Shown here in pieces: positions 50,131 to 62,221 of a stretch of DNA of 64,000 bases. The stretch's first letter is position 1. The number at the start of each line of letters is the position of its first letter. The position numbers and the translations under genes are program-made. This DNA is from Apteryx mantelli (taxonomy: Eukaryota > Chordata > Aves > Apterygiformes > Apterygidae), in assembly GCF_036417845.1 (NCBI RefSeq), contig NC_089983.1, positions 26,223,297-26,287,296 of the forward strand, given 5' to 3'. The notes beneath the pieces were generated by a model. The model was not told the origin of the DNA, searched no databases, and worked only from the letters and a program-made list of their open reading frames with translations.

Positions 50131-50682
50131 GTCTGAAAAAATTCTTTCTTCAGAAGTCAAGGTTTACTATGGCATTTTATTTAATGTTTTTTGTACTTGA
50201 TTTTGCTTATGTTGAAGACATAGGCAGGTGCATCTCCTTGAGCTGAAAAATATTCTGTTTAAGGAATATTAGGTTTGTGTTACAGGTGATTAATTTTACT
50301 TGAAATTAGCTTGCAAGGGAAAACATACTAAATCTACTTTATTTGTTGATTCTTTGTTAACACATGCCACACTTAAGAAGCTGTATAATATGTTGACTCT
50401 GACAGTATTCTCTTTGCTCTTCTAATCCTGATTATGCACAATAAAATGTACAATCGTCAAAGTTTAATGCATTTTATAACATTACGTGTACCTACCTGAG
50501 TTGCAAATGGTCGTATCTTTTTCCTTGTAAGTCTTCATAATGCTGCTGATAGCATGTCATGCCAGTCTAAATATACATACTCTATATAATTATTATTTTT
50601 TTTTTTTTACATTTTTTTAGTTTTGTTTCTTTTGATAACTCAAAAGAATATTGTGCTTCTACTGCACTTCCTTCCCCCCACC

Positions 50683-50810
50683 CGCCAAGTTATGCTGTTG
50701 TGTTTCTTTCGGTCCCCTCCTGCCCTTCCTGCCCAGCGCGTTTGGCTCGGTGCTTCCGAGGGCACGTGCTCGTACTGCGAGGTAGCACATCAGTCTGCGC
50801 CTAGCAGCTC
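50683..50810. other. Minor intronic CpG cluster with E-box
   Basis: A GC-richer patch within AT-rich intron 4 carries about nine CpG dinucleotides and the palindromic E-box CACGTG at 50763-50768. A plus-strand frame through it (50623-50820) has no recognisable content. It may be an old GC-rich insertion or a small regulatory site. Confidence 0.3.
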
Positions 50811-52981
50811 CCTTTGGTAATAGCTGTTGAAGGGGCACCAGGGAGGAAGCACAGGTATACCCAGGTCTGTGGATTGCTAGGTCTGTGTTTTGGTTCTGTT
50901 ATTAAATGTTGTCTTTACAGCTGTTCACAAAAAGGTTGGTCAGTTCAGTAAATGCTGATGGGAATTTTAGCTTGGGATGCAGTTCAGGTTCTGATCAAAT
51001 TGTAAATATCCCTATTAATTACTCACTGCATAACACAGACCAGCACAGTTACTTACCTTTTATAAATGAATACAGTACCAAAATACTGATATGGGGTGCT
51101 TAGTATTAGCCAAATATTTTGTTCAATTTTCCTTTAAGGATAAGGGTAATTAGAGAAATGAAGCAACTGATATACCAAATATAAATTAATCTTGAAGATA
51201 TGTATTAATTTCCATAATTGCAATTAGGACCAGAATAAGATAAGTCTTAGCAGTGTTATTTTGATTTGTTTTTTAACATCTCAGTGGCAGCTTGGAGCAG
51301 GTAAAAACAATAAAGTTTAGGCTATAAGCAGCTTCGTTTTTGTGTCAAACTAGTTTTATATGCTATATCATAAAACTTTCAGTCCAATCAGCAACTACAT
51401 TTAAATACTGCAAATTGTGGCAGCAAAACAATAATTCTGCTGATTAGCCCCTTTCCATTTCTTGTAAGTGAACTGTTTATGCTGTTGAGTACCTTTTGAA
51501 AAAAGAAAAAGCCAAAACAGCCTTGATTAGTCAAGGAGTAATTGGATGACTTGATTTTAGCAAGAGAATGAATTGGTTGATGATAGCCTGTAACTAAGTG
51601 TAGTGGTTCTGTTCAGATGAATACATAACATACAGTCATCAGATCTTGACAGGTATAACATAAGCAATGCAAAAATCTCTGGAGGCTGAGAGGTAAATTT
51701 TGTCAAAGAATTTTGAAGCTTGTTCTTGAAAGAAATGGAAAGAAATGTGCATGCCATTAGATGATACTGTTTAAAAGGTGACATTTGTTACTGCCGTGCT
51801 GTATACATATTTATCTGTTGTTACTTGTGCATGTGAAGAAAAGAAAATGTAGTCTCTGTGGCCTGGTTGCCATCAGGACTACAAATAGGTAGTTCTGCTC
51901 TTCCTCAGAGGAAATACCAGTGAGTCCAGTTTCGTATCTTCTCCAGCTGGTCACGCTGTTTTCCTGATCTTTGTTATCCAGTGTAACTTGAAAGCAAAGT
52001 GACAGAGCCAGCTATTACAGCATTACTTTTTCAGTGCAACTTTTAAAAGATTTTTTTTTCCTCCTGTTTTTATATTTGAACTTCTTTAAATAAGTGTCAT
52101 TGCTAGGTGGATTCACCTTAGAGATCTGCAGGTGCACTGACTGCAGTAACAGAGTAGCACCCCATGCAGAGTCCTTTCTACACTTCTTCTGGCTGTAGAT
52201 AAAAGATCCAGGCTGTTTCACCACATGGTTGGCCTGAAAAGCCCAAATAACGTGCACAGTGGAAGCTAAGTCCTTCTCTGAAATTGAAGAATCCTTTAGA
52301 CTCGGGCCCACTGGCAAGAAAAGCGTAAACTGGACATGGCAGCCATAATTTCCGGGCTCCTCCTTTCTAGTAACTTCAAGTTAATTAATTAGCTTTGGTG
52401 CTGTTAGAGTTGCAAAAAGAATGCTGCTGTTGTATTATGCTTTACTCCTTTCCTAGCTAAAATATTTGCCTTGTTTTAATAACAATATCTGCATGCCACT
52501 AAAATGTTATGGGACTTTACTGCAGCAGATTTGTTTACTTAAAACAAGCTTGATATTCCTGATTCTGTAATCTTTGTTCCTTTACACCAAAGGAAGTATG
52601 AGGAGTATATCTTCCTGCTTCAAATGCAGATCCATCAGCATTTTCTTGGGGATTATTTTAAAAAAGGATTTTAGCCAAGATATTTAAAATATAGAAGAAA
52701 AGAAGTGGATTCCATTCTAACTTTCTTTTGAAAGGGCGACTACTAGAATTCTCGTGGGGGACACTGGACACAAGGAATCATAATCAGTTCCATAAATAAC
52801 AATTACCGGTTTTAGCTTCCCAGCTGACCTTTCTATATTGCTGTACACTTAATTTTCATCAGTAGCCTTTTCTTACTCACATAGCTCAAATTTTCCAAAA
52901 TTGTCCCCCCTTCCTCCTCCCCCCCCCACTCTCTACCCCATCTTATAAATGCCTTGGAGAACAGGGGCATCACTTTGATTT

Positions 52982-52994
52982 CCCCCCCCCCCCC
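52982..52994 (+). repeat. Poly-C homopolymer (C13)
   Basis: Thirteen C residues. A second C-rich pyrimidine tract lies just upstream (52904-52938). Confidence 0.88.
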
Positions 52995-55254
52995 GACCAA
53001 GTTTTCAGTTAAGTCTCTTCATTGTTGACAAGGAAATGCTTCTTTGGCAAGATTCTTGAGTTGATATGTATTTGATGTATATGTTAATATGATGTCTATT
53101 TGATGTATGTATGGAGAAAAATATATATATATACATATGGTAAACTGTTTCCTTTTTTCTCTTATGATAAAATTCTGTAGTCTTCTACAGTAGGAGGATG
53201 GCAGTTTTGGAGCATAGCTGTAGGAAGCAGACAAAAGTGAGGTGCTGTGGTTTGGATAACATTTGAGAAATATTGAGTCCTTCTCTTCTAAAAGCAAATG
53301 CAATTGATGAAGACAAGGGAAGAACAATAGATTTTCATGGTATTCATTCGAGAAGGTTGTTATCCATAGAGTCTGGAGGATGCAGTGGTATAGCTAGTTT
53401 GGGAAAAATCATATTAAATATCTTTTTTTATTAGTATTATTTTTTTCTGGAAATCATAAGTAAATAAAATAAAATGCTATTGTTAGATCAGATTATTTTT
53501 TGCTGAAATTCCAGAATATCACAGCATCTTTTCTGTAAAATATTTTTTTTAGCAAGAAAATTTGAGAAAATTTGAATTTTTCATGAAAAAATCCTCTCCT
53601 GGGAGGTAATATGAAATAATACTTAAAAGAGAATTTAGGGTTTGAACTGTCTGTCTTCTGAGAAGGTGATATTTTCTAGAAGGGTTACCGGGAAAAATAT
53701 CAGGAGTTCCAAGATGGCATAAAGCCAGTTAAACCAGATTTATATTACTTGCTGCTTGTTTCTGCTTTGGGAGCTAGACCACAATGCTTGGCAATTGGCT
53801 AACCTGACAGGTGCAGGTGCACTGCAGAAGGATAGTGCATAGACTTGTTTCAGACCTTGGAAAGGTCCCTCATATGTACCAAATACAAGGAAGATGAAGC
53901 CTCATGTCAGTAAGAAGACAGACACATCTGCGTTTGAGGTTCACCATTTTTAAATATAGCCCATAATCAGAATGGGTTTTACCTCTGATAAGTGACTGCA
54001 TGCATTTGCTCTGTTTTTGCATGACTATCTCATACTATTTCTTTTCGTCCTTGTCTAAATGCCCCTTTAGTATGATTTCAGGAAAACTTCCCTCCCTCAT
54101 ATTTCTGTGAAGCTCTGTCCATCTAGTGGTCAGCTTACAATCAAATTTAAACTATCAGGTTTGCTTTCCTCCCTCTCACCATTATTTTTACTCACTGATC
54201 CTTTTGTAATAACTGAGGTCAGTACCAGCATTTCTTTGTTGATGTTCATCTTTCGTTTGCCCTCTTCATAGAGCTACATGTCTATAAACTGTCTGGTATT
54301 TCTGCATACCTAAGGTAGTCTTAGGTGTTCCTCCAGAAAACAAATTCTCGTCTGTTTGGCTCTCCTCTTGCATCTCAATTTATTGTTACATCCTCCCTGC
54401 TCCTTCCCATTCGACGTGCTTTAGTGGGTGGTTCTTATTTTCAACAAGATTCTTTTCAACATGATGCTAGATACCAACTACTTATCTTGACTCAAAGTTC
54501 ACGGCCTGTCTCCACCTTGCCTATCTCATTGTTTATCATACAAGTGTTGCCACCTATCTTTGATTGGACAGCAATGCCATTCTCTGTACTCTATTCATTA
54601 TATTTTAAAATAGAGCCTTTGAGCTTTGTTTTGTTGCCCTTTATGCTGGGGAAATCATATCATGTTCCCTAAAAAAAGGGAGTTAAAGATCTTGACTGAG
54701 GAATTTTAGTCACTAATATAGCACAGGCAAAGAGGCATATTAATAAATAGAAATATACTGCTAACAAACTATATTAAGTAATATTTGCAGATTAATATTA
54801 TGGTTCTTATTTTCATCTTCATAGAATGTAAATTGCAAATAATATACACTTCTTTTCTGGTATGTTCTGTTTCTTGAATTAATTTTACAACTCCTTTTTT
54901 TTATTATTACTTTTTTTACATGGACTATGCTTTATAAACCAGGGACTGGGTAAAACATTATTTTAATAATATAACTTTGTTAATTTCTCACAACTTGGCT
55001 TTTCCCTTTTCCAGGAGATTTCTTTTCTCACATAGAGCCTAATTCTTAAGGTTACCACCAATTCCTCTTATTGAGATCCTTGGATGAGTCTACATTCATT
55101 CAGTTCTGTAGGTGAGAATTGAATTCTTTGCAATACTAAATGTGATTTGGGCTAGTCTATCATTACAAACTAAGTTGAGGCTGGCATAACAGCCACATGA
55201 GAGCCTGCATAGATATTGAGATGAAGTTATAACTAAAGTTCTCCCATCATTGTA

Positions 55255-55375
55255 GTCTTTCTCGCGTGTGTATTCTTTCGTGTGCGCTCTCGCTCTTTTG
55301 CTCTCTCTTTGCTCTCATGCTTGCTTTCTTCCTCTCTCATGCTCACTCACTCTTTCTTCCTCCGTGGATATCCCT
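55255..55375 (+). repeat. Degenerate CT-rich (TCTC)n tract
   Basis: About 120 bases are dominated by pyrimidines in irregular CTCT, CTTT and GCTC units, with TGTG interruptions at the left end. It reads as an eroded microsatellite. The plus-strand frame at 55266-55466 encodes a Leu/Phe/Ser-rich product only because of this composition. Confidence 0.75.
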
Positions 55376-57354
55376 TTTGTCTCGCTTCTGGATGTCTTTG
55401 AATCACTGGAGTCAGAGGCTGATCTGTTTTAAGTTGATAACTGAAATCAATATTGCGAAACCGTGAACAAGAGATTCACAAATAAAGCTTAATGCCTGTT
55501 GCTTATCAAGAAGACTCCCTCAATTTGTGCCAAAGCCTGGACATTTAGTCCAATCTGAGGGCCTTTTGTGTGTGCAAAATCTTATACCTACACATTTTCT
55601 TATGGATTGTGATTGTCTCAATAGGAAGAGATTTACGTTTATTTCCTCTAAATGTTCATGATAACTTAAAAAATAAAAAAGAAAAATGTGATTAAAAAGG
55701 AAATGTGATTTTCCTCTAAATGTAGCATTGAAAATTTAAGCTCACAATCCAATGTTTTAATGGAATGTGCAACTGGTCTCCATTTCTTCCATGAGAAGAA
55801 TCAAGAAATGGATGAGGAGGAGGCAAAGCTACACTGTTGCATAGAAATGGGAAATCATCAGCTTCTTGGAGAGACTCCTTCTTACTTGACCAAGCAAGTG
55901 CCTGTTGCCAGACATGGGTATCTCATCACCGATGTTGCCAAAACCAGCTGCAGCATAGCTGCTGATATAAGCATGAAGACAACTGACAGGTGGAGAAGAT
56001 TTAAAGAAAAACTTTAGTAGAATGGTTGGAATATCCATGGGTTAATAGGCTGAGAAGAGAGCAAAGGTGAAACGTATTGTTTTGTTTTATTTTTATAGGG
56101 ATGGAATAACATTGAAATAATTGTTTTTGGATAACTAAGCAACTTTTTTATTTTCTACCCCTTGATGCAAAAAGTTGATGTAGACAACTCCAGAATGTAT
56201 TATCTACATACTGCTTGGTAGCGCACACTTTTTTTCTTAATACAAGGAAGAAAGATAAACTTTGCACTTCTTTAGCTGCACAAATACTAATCTGTCAAGA
56301 AGGCTGGGCAGGTGGGGTGGGAGTTTTCTTGCATCTGTACAGTAACATCTTCCTACTTGTTTTTGTTCAGTACTTCCCTTGTAAATTAGAGCAGATCTGT
56401 AGTATGCTGTTTCCTTCTGTAAGTTCATCCAGGCAGCCCATGTCCCACTGCTGGGTTTGGCATGCGGGTATGGATGTGAGGAAGGCAAAGGGTACTGTAA
56501 GGGTACTGGCCTTACTTGCCTTGTGTGGGTTAGTGTGGTGGGTTTCCATTTGCCAGAGAGCAGCCTGTTCTCACTTCACTACCAGCATCGCAATTCAGGG
56601 TTGCATCTATCGCTGAGGTGCTTGTCTTCGTTCCAGGAGAGCTCTTGGGTGGTCTTCGGAGAGAGTGAGCTGGCAGGAGGGGAGGAAGCTTTGTGTAGTC
56701 AATTTTTCAAAGACTTTTCATAAGTTTATGTGAAAATGATTTTGACATTTGACTGTATTTGAACAGTGTTTTTAACTTGTGTACCACGTGTTTTGATGTA
56801 AAATATCGTTTCTAAAACCACTGTTTTGAGTAAGTTAGGAGGAAAGACTGTATTTAAGATGTGCATGATGACTTTTGGTTTGTCAGTAGAATTAAGGAAT
56901 TGTTCATATTTAGCCCTTTTTCTGTGTTACATTTAGTACAAGAAGTGCATTGTTTTTTCTCTCTGTAAAATCAGTCTGATTTAATTTTGGTAATATTAAA
57001 GTAAGATTCTTTCATGGTCTATTTCTCAGGCATGTCTATTATGTTACAGGATTTGTAAGGCATGCAAATACTCTGAAAATTGATCTAGGAATAAGTAACA
57101 AACTGCTCTAAACTGCTAATAAATATTTTTATTTTTAAAATAATTATTGATTTTTAAATTTCTTTTCTTGTGATGCTGCTTATGTGATAATTTAAATCCT
57201 AGTTGAATTATGTTGCCAGATTGTCTTCGGAAGGGCATGAAGTCAGCACACATGCTTCAGTAATATCTGGTTGTTTTACCCTTATGTTTCCAGTTGGCAA
57301 TTAGAAATTATGGCTTCAACTGCACTTTAAATATGTGATAATAGCATGTGTTTC

Positions 57355-57600
57355 TAATAAGGGCCAGCACCATTTTGTTCAGATAGTGTGAATGGTTGTC
57401 ACTCATATATGACAAATGCACCTTCATCTGCTTCTTTGATGGCCCCCTAAAAACCATACCCTCAAATCAGGCCGATGAAATTAGCTGCTGTGTAAATTGT
57501 GTGTCTGAGTGGTTCATTATCTAATCACCGTCAGAACCACAGTGATAAAGTAGATTGAAACAGGGAAGAGGTCTGCCAGATGATTTCAGGCCTTTTTTTT
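57355..57600. promoter_or_regulatory. Candidate conserved non-coding element
   Basis: This is a repeat-free block 570-810 bases upstream of exon 5. It is unlike the surrounding low-complexity intron, with balanced composition and words such as GAAATTAGCTGCTGTG, TCATTATCTAATCACCG and GATGGCCCCCTAAAAACC. Its texture is typical of constrained vertebrate enhancers, but conservation cannot be shown from one sequence. Confidence 0.25.
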
Positions 57601-58166
57601 CTAACCCCTGTTTCCCTTGGAAACACAGAGTCGTTCAGAACTTCAGAATTCTTTGTCTAGAACTTTTTTTTTTTCTTAATGCATGAAATTGGTGAACCAG
57701 TGAGGGTTGCCAGGATGATTTGTAAGGTTTTCTTTCCATGGGTCTTTTAGTTGTTACTGTATGTATTAAAATATTTAACAGTTACAGTTTTGAATTGGGC
57801 TGCCATGTTTGCTACCGATAGGTGAGGATAGGTACCAATTTTCAGGAAGGTGCTCTAGTCTGTTCCTATTTAGAAAAAACTCTTAAAGAAGTGTTACACC
57901 TGTTAAGTGCTTTCTTGAAACGGCAAAATACTGTGCTTTGTAGGTACCTGTATAGGTCTTTGGATATTAGAGTTAATATGTAAATTAACGTATTAAAATT
58001 GTATGGTATAAAATACTGCAGGTAACGCTTGTGTACTGGAAGTAGGCCAGACTTGCTGACTTTACCTTTTCATCTCAAGTGCCCATGACACTTAATAATC
58101 TGTTGTAAATATATTTTTTTCTGTCTTTTTGGCTTAATATGTAATTCAAGTGTTCTTTTGTTTTAG

Positions 58167-58342
58167 GAGCATTTGAAGATGATGATATCACTCATGTTGA
58201 AGGAAGTGTAGATCCTGTTCGTGACATTGAAATAATACACGAAGAACTTAGACTTAAAGATGAGGAACTGATCATGCAGGGTATAGACAAGCTAGAAAAA
58301 GTAGCTGTGAGAGGAGGAGACAAGAAATTGAAACCTGAATAT
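58167..58342 (+). CDS. OLA1: OLA1 exon 5: start of the helical domain
   Basis: The exon is 176 bases. Its first two bases (GA) complete Arg125 and the rest encode residues 126-183, ending at KPEY in phase 0 before a perfect GTAAGT donor. The acceptor is TTTTGTTTTAG at 58165-58166. It contains [16 protein letters not shown] and [15 protein letters not shown], then [19 protein letters not shown]. This is the end of the N-terminal G-domain segment and the first helices of the YchF helical domain, a probable coiled coil. The NxxE/G4-equivalent motif that gives ATP preference, and the C-terminal TGS domain, must be encoded to the right of this window. Residues around 162-166 (LIMQG) differ from the human MIGPI as I recall it, the least conserved spot in the visible protein. 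No stop or frameshift is present. Confidence 0.97.
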
Positions 58343-60504
58343 GTAAGTAAAAGAAAGTAGGCTGTTAAGCACTCTCTGTATCGCATTGATTTTTTTGTAT
58401 TGTTTCATTTGTCATCTCCTGCATGCATAATACAAAATGCTACTCCTATTTTTATCTGTATTTTAAACTATTACACTGAGTTGTAAAATTATTACAATAG
58501 GCTATTTGCTTTGTTGACAGCATAAGATTGCACTGATAAAGCTAATCATCTTTTTTTTTGTTTGTTTAGCTTAGTTTCTTGCTGACACACTGTTTGTATG
58601 AGACTTGCCAATGCTTCATCAAACTTGCATCAAAGGTTTAGTTTGAATTCAAATTCAGTAGTCACTTCTGAACTATTCCTGTTGTTAAACTCTAATCTGA
58701 TGTAGATAATACGGTTCCTAGTAGCCACCAAGTAAATGCTTTTTTTCTCGATAACACGCTGTGGGTGCACTTCGTGGCTTTTAGTGCATGTTAAACAGAG
58801 GCTGCTAGTTAAAATTAATTTTCGAATGTTGTTGGAGAAAGCTGTTTAAATGAGCTCAGTTAGGATAGTAGTGATGTCTTTTTGTGGAGTAGAAATATAT
58901 AATAGTTATCAACATAAATATATATTTTTGTAAATGATTATTTAACTACCACTTGACTTTTGAGTCTACTACACTTTGACACTAGTTTAGTCATTAATCT
59001 GTCTTTATTTCATTAATATTCTGCTGATATTTCTGGTGGTATATAAAGCATATTCTTGATTATTACAACAGCATACCAATTTGGAAACAGACTATCTGTG
59101 CTTAGCAATTAAGATGTAAAAACTATTGTTTTCCCCCATGGCTTTTTAGATAACAAGCGATAAGAAAAACATTACCATATCAGTGCTGGTGTTTTTATTT
59201 ATCAGTGTTGAAGTACAAAAAAAATTTGCTGTCCCTAGCTGGTGTTTGAAGAATAGGAAGTGGAACTGAGTATCTCTCTCGAAGATGTTCATCTTCCTGA
59301 TGCAGCGTTTAAGAGCACTTCCTTGGTAACTTCTGTTGGAGGAGAACTAGCCTTCATCTGGCTTTAAAACTGTTTTATTCCCTAATTGGTCCAAGCCAGA
59401 AGAAAAAGCTACTGTAGGATGATTTGAAGGCTTTCACATAAGCACAGAGAGAGAAGTAGGTATGCTTCCTTTAAGATCTTATCTGACACCTGTCAACCCA
59501 GCCTTGGGTACATATGGGTGGTGATTTTTGTTCTTTACAAAAGGTTGCACCTGCTTAGAGGAACAGTGCAGCTTACGCCTAGAGTTTCAAAGAGCATCCA
59601 TGCAGTCTTCCACCTTTTAATTCTTTTTGAAGAAAAACAAGGGAAAATCCTGTCCATAGTTAGCAGTTTCAGAGTTCAGCCTGCAACCTCTCAGCCTAAG
59701 GCTAAATTTTACTTTTGGTGCAAGATCACAAAAATGAGGAGTGTTGCGATGCTGTTCTGGTCCAGCCTGGAGCTGCTGCTGTTTACTTTCTTATGTGACC
59801 ATCTTTAGAAACAGCCTTGTGGCTCTTGGTGGAAATGCTCTTACCCAGGTTTTGAGGGCACTTGTCTGAACGCTGCGAGGGTTCTGTATTGTGATCTGCG
59901 TTCTTCCTCTGCTAAGGAGAAGTCAACCCTTTTTTGTGGTTGCAAGGAGGTATAGCCAAAGTGTGTTTTTTAAATAGAATTCTTATTGGCCATCAAGTAA
60001 CTTTAATGGGCCTCTACTGTTACTGTTGTATAACAGAGCTACTTGTACTCGTTTTATAACTATAGGAGTTGGTATGTGTTTGAATGACAAAACGTGACAG
60101 ATTATTCTAGAATAAAGGGAGACAGTAAATTAAAATCTCAAATCTAAAAATTCAATTTAAATGAATTAAATAAAACTTTGAAATCTCCATTATTACTCTT
60201 TCTTCAGCTTAGTTTCTCATCCTCTTCTTTGCCACTTCTTTCAATCTCCTATTAGTTACACTGTAGTTAAGCTGTAAAAGTAAGTTTGTCATCTTGTGTT
60301 TGTAATTCATATTTCCAGTCATTCCTTGGGGTTTTTTTAGCCCGTCTTTGCACAGAAAACAAGGTTTTTGAAGTCTTGTTGCTCTGCCAGTTCTATTACC
60401 AGTAACATCTGTTACTCTTGACCAGTTTCAGCTAAGTTTGTCAAAGACCGCAGAGGTTTTGAAAGTATTAACTTCCTTTGTTGCATGACTTTGGGTGCCT
60501 GAGC

Positions 60505-60665
60505 AGAAGAGGGACACATGTTATTGCCCCCATTGAGGCAGAGGCTGCAAGTAGGAACTCGACTCTCTACAGGCACGAGAGAATCTGCGCAGGGAAGGGC
60601 TGCAGGGAATCAGGTCTTTGAGTCCTGCTGATCCCAGACCTGCTTGCTTGTCTTCCTTTGACTTG
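60505..60665 (-). repeat. Possible MIR-like relic, inverted
   Basis: The plus strand reads TTATTGCCCCCATTGAGGCAG and, about 90 bases on, GGGCTGCAGGGAATCAGGTC followed by GAGTCCTGCTGATCCCAGA. These recall the inverted MIR blocks (TTATCCCCATTTTAC..GAGG, then GAGCTGGGATTCGAACC). The stretch is also GC-richer than its flanks. The identification is tentative. Confidence 0.3.
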
Positions 60666-61627
60666 TATGCTTGAGTTGTAGGGTAGACAGTAAGATGGAC
60701 CTTTGTTTTGATGGTAAAGGTCTGTGGAAGCTCTGGATACTTTTCTTTTCCTAATGAATCAATCCTCAGGCCTGCACAGGTTCTACAAATAGACTTGTGC
60801 AGTCCTAAGCTCAGAGCAGCAATTCTCTGGCTTTTCCAGCCACTGGTTGGGTTTATTTAGATGTTCAGTCATTAGGATATAAGGAACTCCTACACTTTTT
60901 TGTGGGTGGGGGGCTTTTTTTCCTTTGATGTTTTGTTTATCTTCCAGAGAAGAAGGCCTGTGGTTGCATTTATCTAGTATATAAAGATTTGTGCAGTTAA
61001 CATCTTACAGATCAAGGGGAGAAACCATAAAAGATGTGTGAGAAAAATAGTTAGGTTGACCTCCCTGACCTTGGTAGCCAAAGGTTAAGAGTGTTTTGGT
61101 GGTTTATTTGATTTTTTTTTTTTTGTACTTTCCTAATTTGTTTCATCTTGGAGTTAGCTGTTCCTTCCAAAAATTATTCTTGTGATGAACTTTAGGCATG
61201 AAGAGTTCCCTCTCTATCACTATTTGTAATGTTGCTTCCATGTGGTTTTTATCCTCTCCCAGAGGCCTCCATTCAAAAGCTTCCTCCTTCCAGTGCAGAA
61301 AAGGCATAAAAGATGGTAGTATAGACTTAAATATTGTTAAGGATTGTTTTTCAAACAGGTTTTCTTGATAAGTTAAGGCAAGGAAGGTAAATCTTCTCTG
61401 GATTTGCCTTTGTTAGATTATTTGTTGTTACTACTGATATGTTCTGCCTGTCTGTTTTCTGAGTGCTCACAGCTATTTTCTCTTTCAGGAAAACTGAGCA
61501 TTTATGAGGAAACAATTTGGTATTTGTAGCTGTTTCTTTAAAACCAAACTAAACAAAAATGTCATGGTGTTAAAATTCTAGTCTGTCCCTTTCTTTTTCA
61601 TTGTTTTCTTTTTTTATCCTTTTTTTT

Positions 61628-61638
61628 GGGGGGGGGGG
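61628..61638 (+). repeat. Poly-G homopolymer (G11) after a T tract
   Basis: Eleven G residues directly follow a T-rich tract of about 30 bases. Confidence 0.88.
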
Positions 61639-62205
61639 AGAATTTAAGGTAAATACAATTTCCCAGGGATTTTAATAAGTTGAGAGTTTTATAAGTTCTA
61701 TGGTTCATTCAAATCAAAATATTGAAAGCTTTTTTACCCATGTTGCTTTCTAACCTTTTACTTTCTTTCTTTACCCTGTTGAACAAAACATCTAGCACTT
61801 GAATTGCATTTTTAATTTTTTCCATTTTTTTTAAAAGCACTTTGAGATCTATTGAGGAAGAACACTATGTAAGGTTAGGGAAAGAAGGAGGAGGTAAAGA
61901 AAGAAAAGAAATAGTATTGATCTTAGTCAAGCATGTTTTTTCATTGGCTGATTGCTGAATATAATGATAAGCTTAATATGAAAGCTAAGGAAAAGTTACT
62001 GATTTCAAAGAGACTGTAATCTGAGTGACCTGTGTAAACTTCTTGTTGGCATCAAAGGGGATTTCACTGTGTGGCTCATGGACCCTAATTGAAAGTTGAA
62101 GTCCTTCTTCTTATTTCATAAATATGAATTGTCTGCTTTAGAAGATCCTGTTTATCAGTAAGCCTCCACAACTGTAACTTGATAGTCTGAAATCTCCAAG
62201 AGGTT

Positions 62206-62221
62206 AAAAAAAAAAAAAAAA
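62206..62221 (+). repeat. Poly-A homopolymer (A16)
   Basis: Sixteen consecutive A residues in intron 5. No SINE body is recognisable upstream. Confidence 0.9.

Larger units (their letters stand above)
15847..58166 (+). other. OLA1: OLA1 intron 4 (42.3 kb)
   Basis: This is the largest intron in the window, at 42,320 bases, with donor GTATGT and acceptor TTTTGTTTTAG. It is AT-rich and poor in recognisable interspersed repeats. Supported contents, listed separately, are homopolymers, MIR-like fragments, a tRNA-derived SINE on the minus strand, two CpG clusters, a 40-base tandem repeat, candidate conserved non-coding blocks and one long unidentified minus-strand open frame. The many open frames of 60-130 codons are about what random AT-rich DNA of this length gives, and none shows a known domain. 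Confidence 0.9.

Noticed and set aside
51992..52395. Minus-strand frame of about 125 codons containing HVIWAFQ and TLLLQSVHLQ, at first reminiscent of a DOMON-like domain
   Set aside because: Length is within chance expectation, no conserved DOMON residues could be aligned, and the C-terminal part is Lys-rich translation of a T tract.
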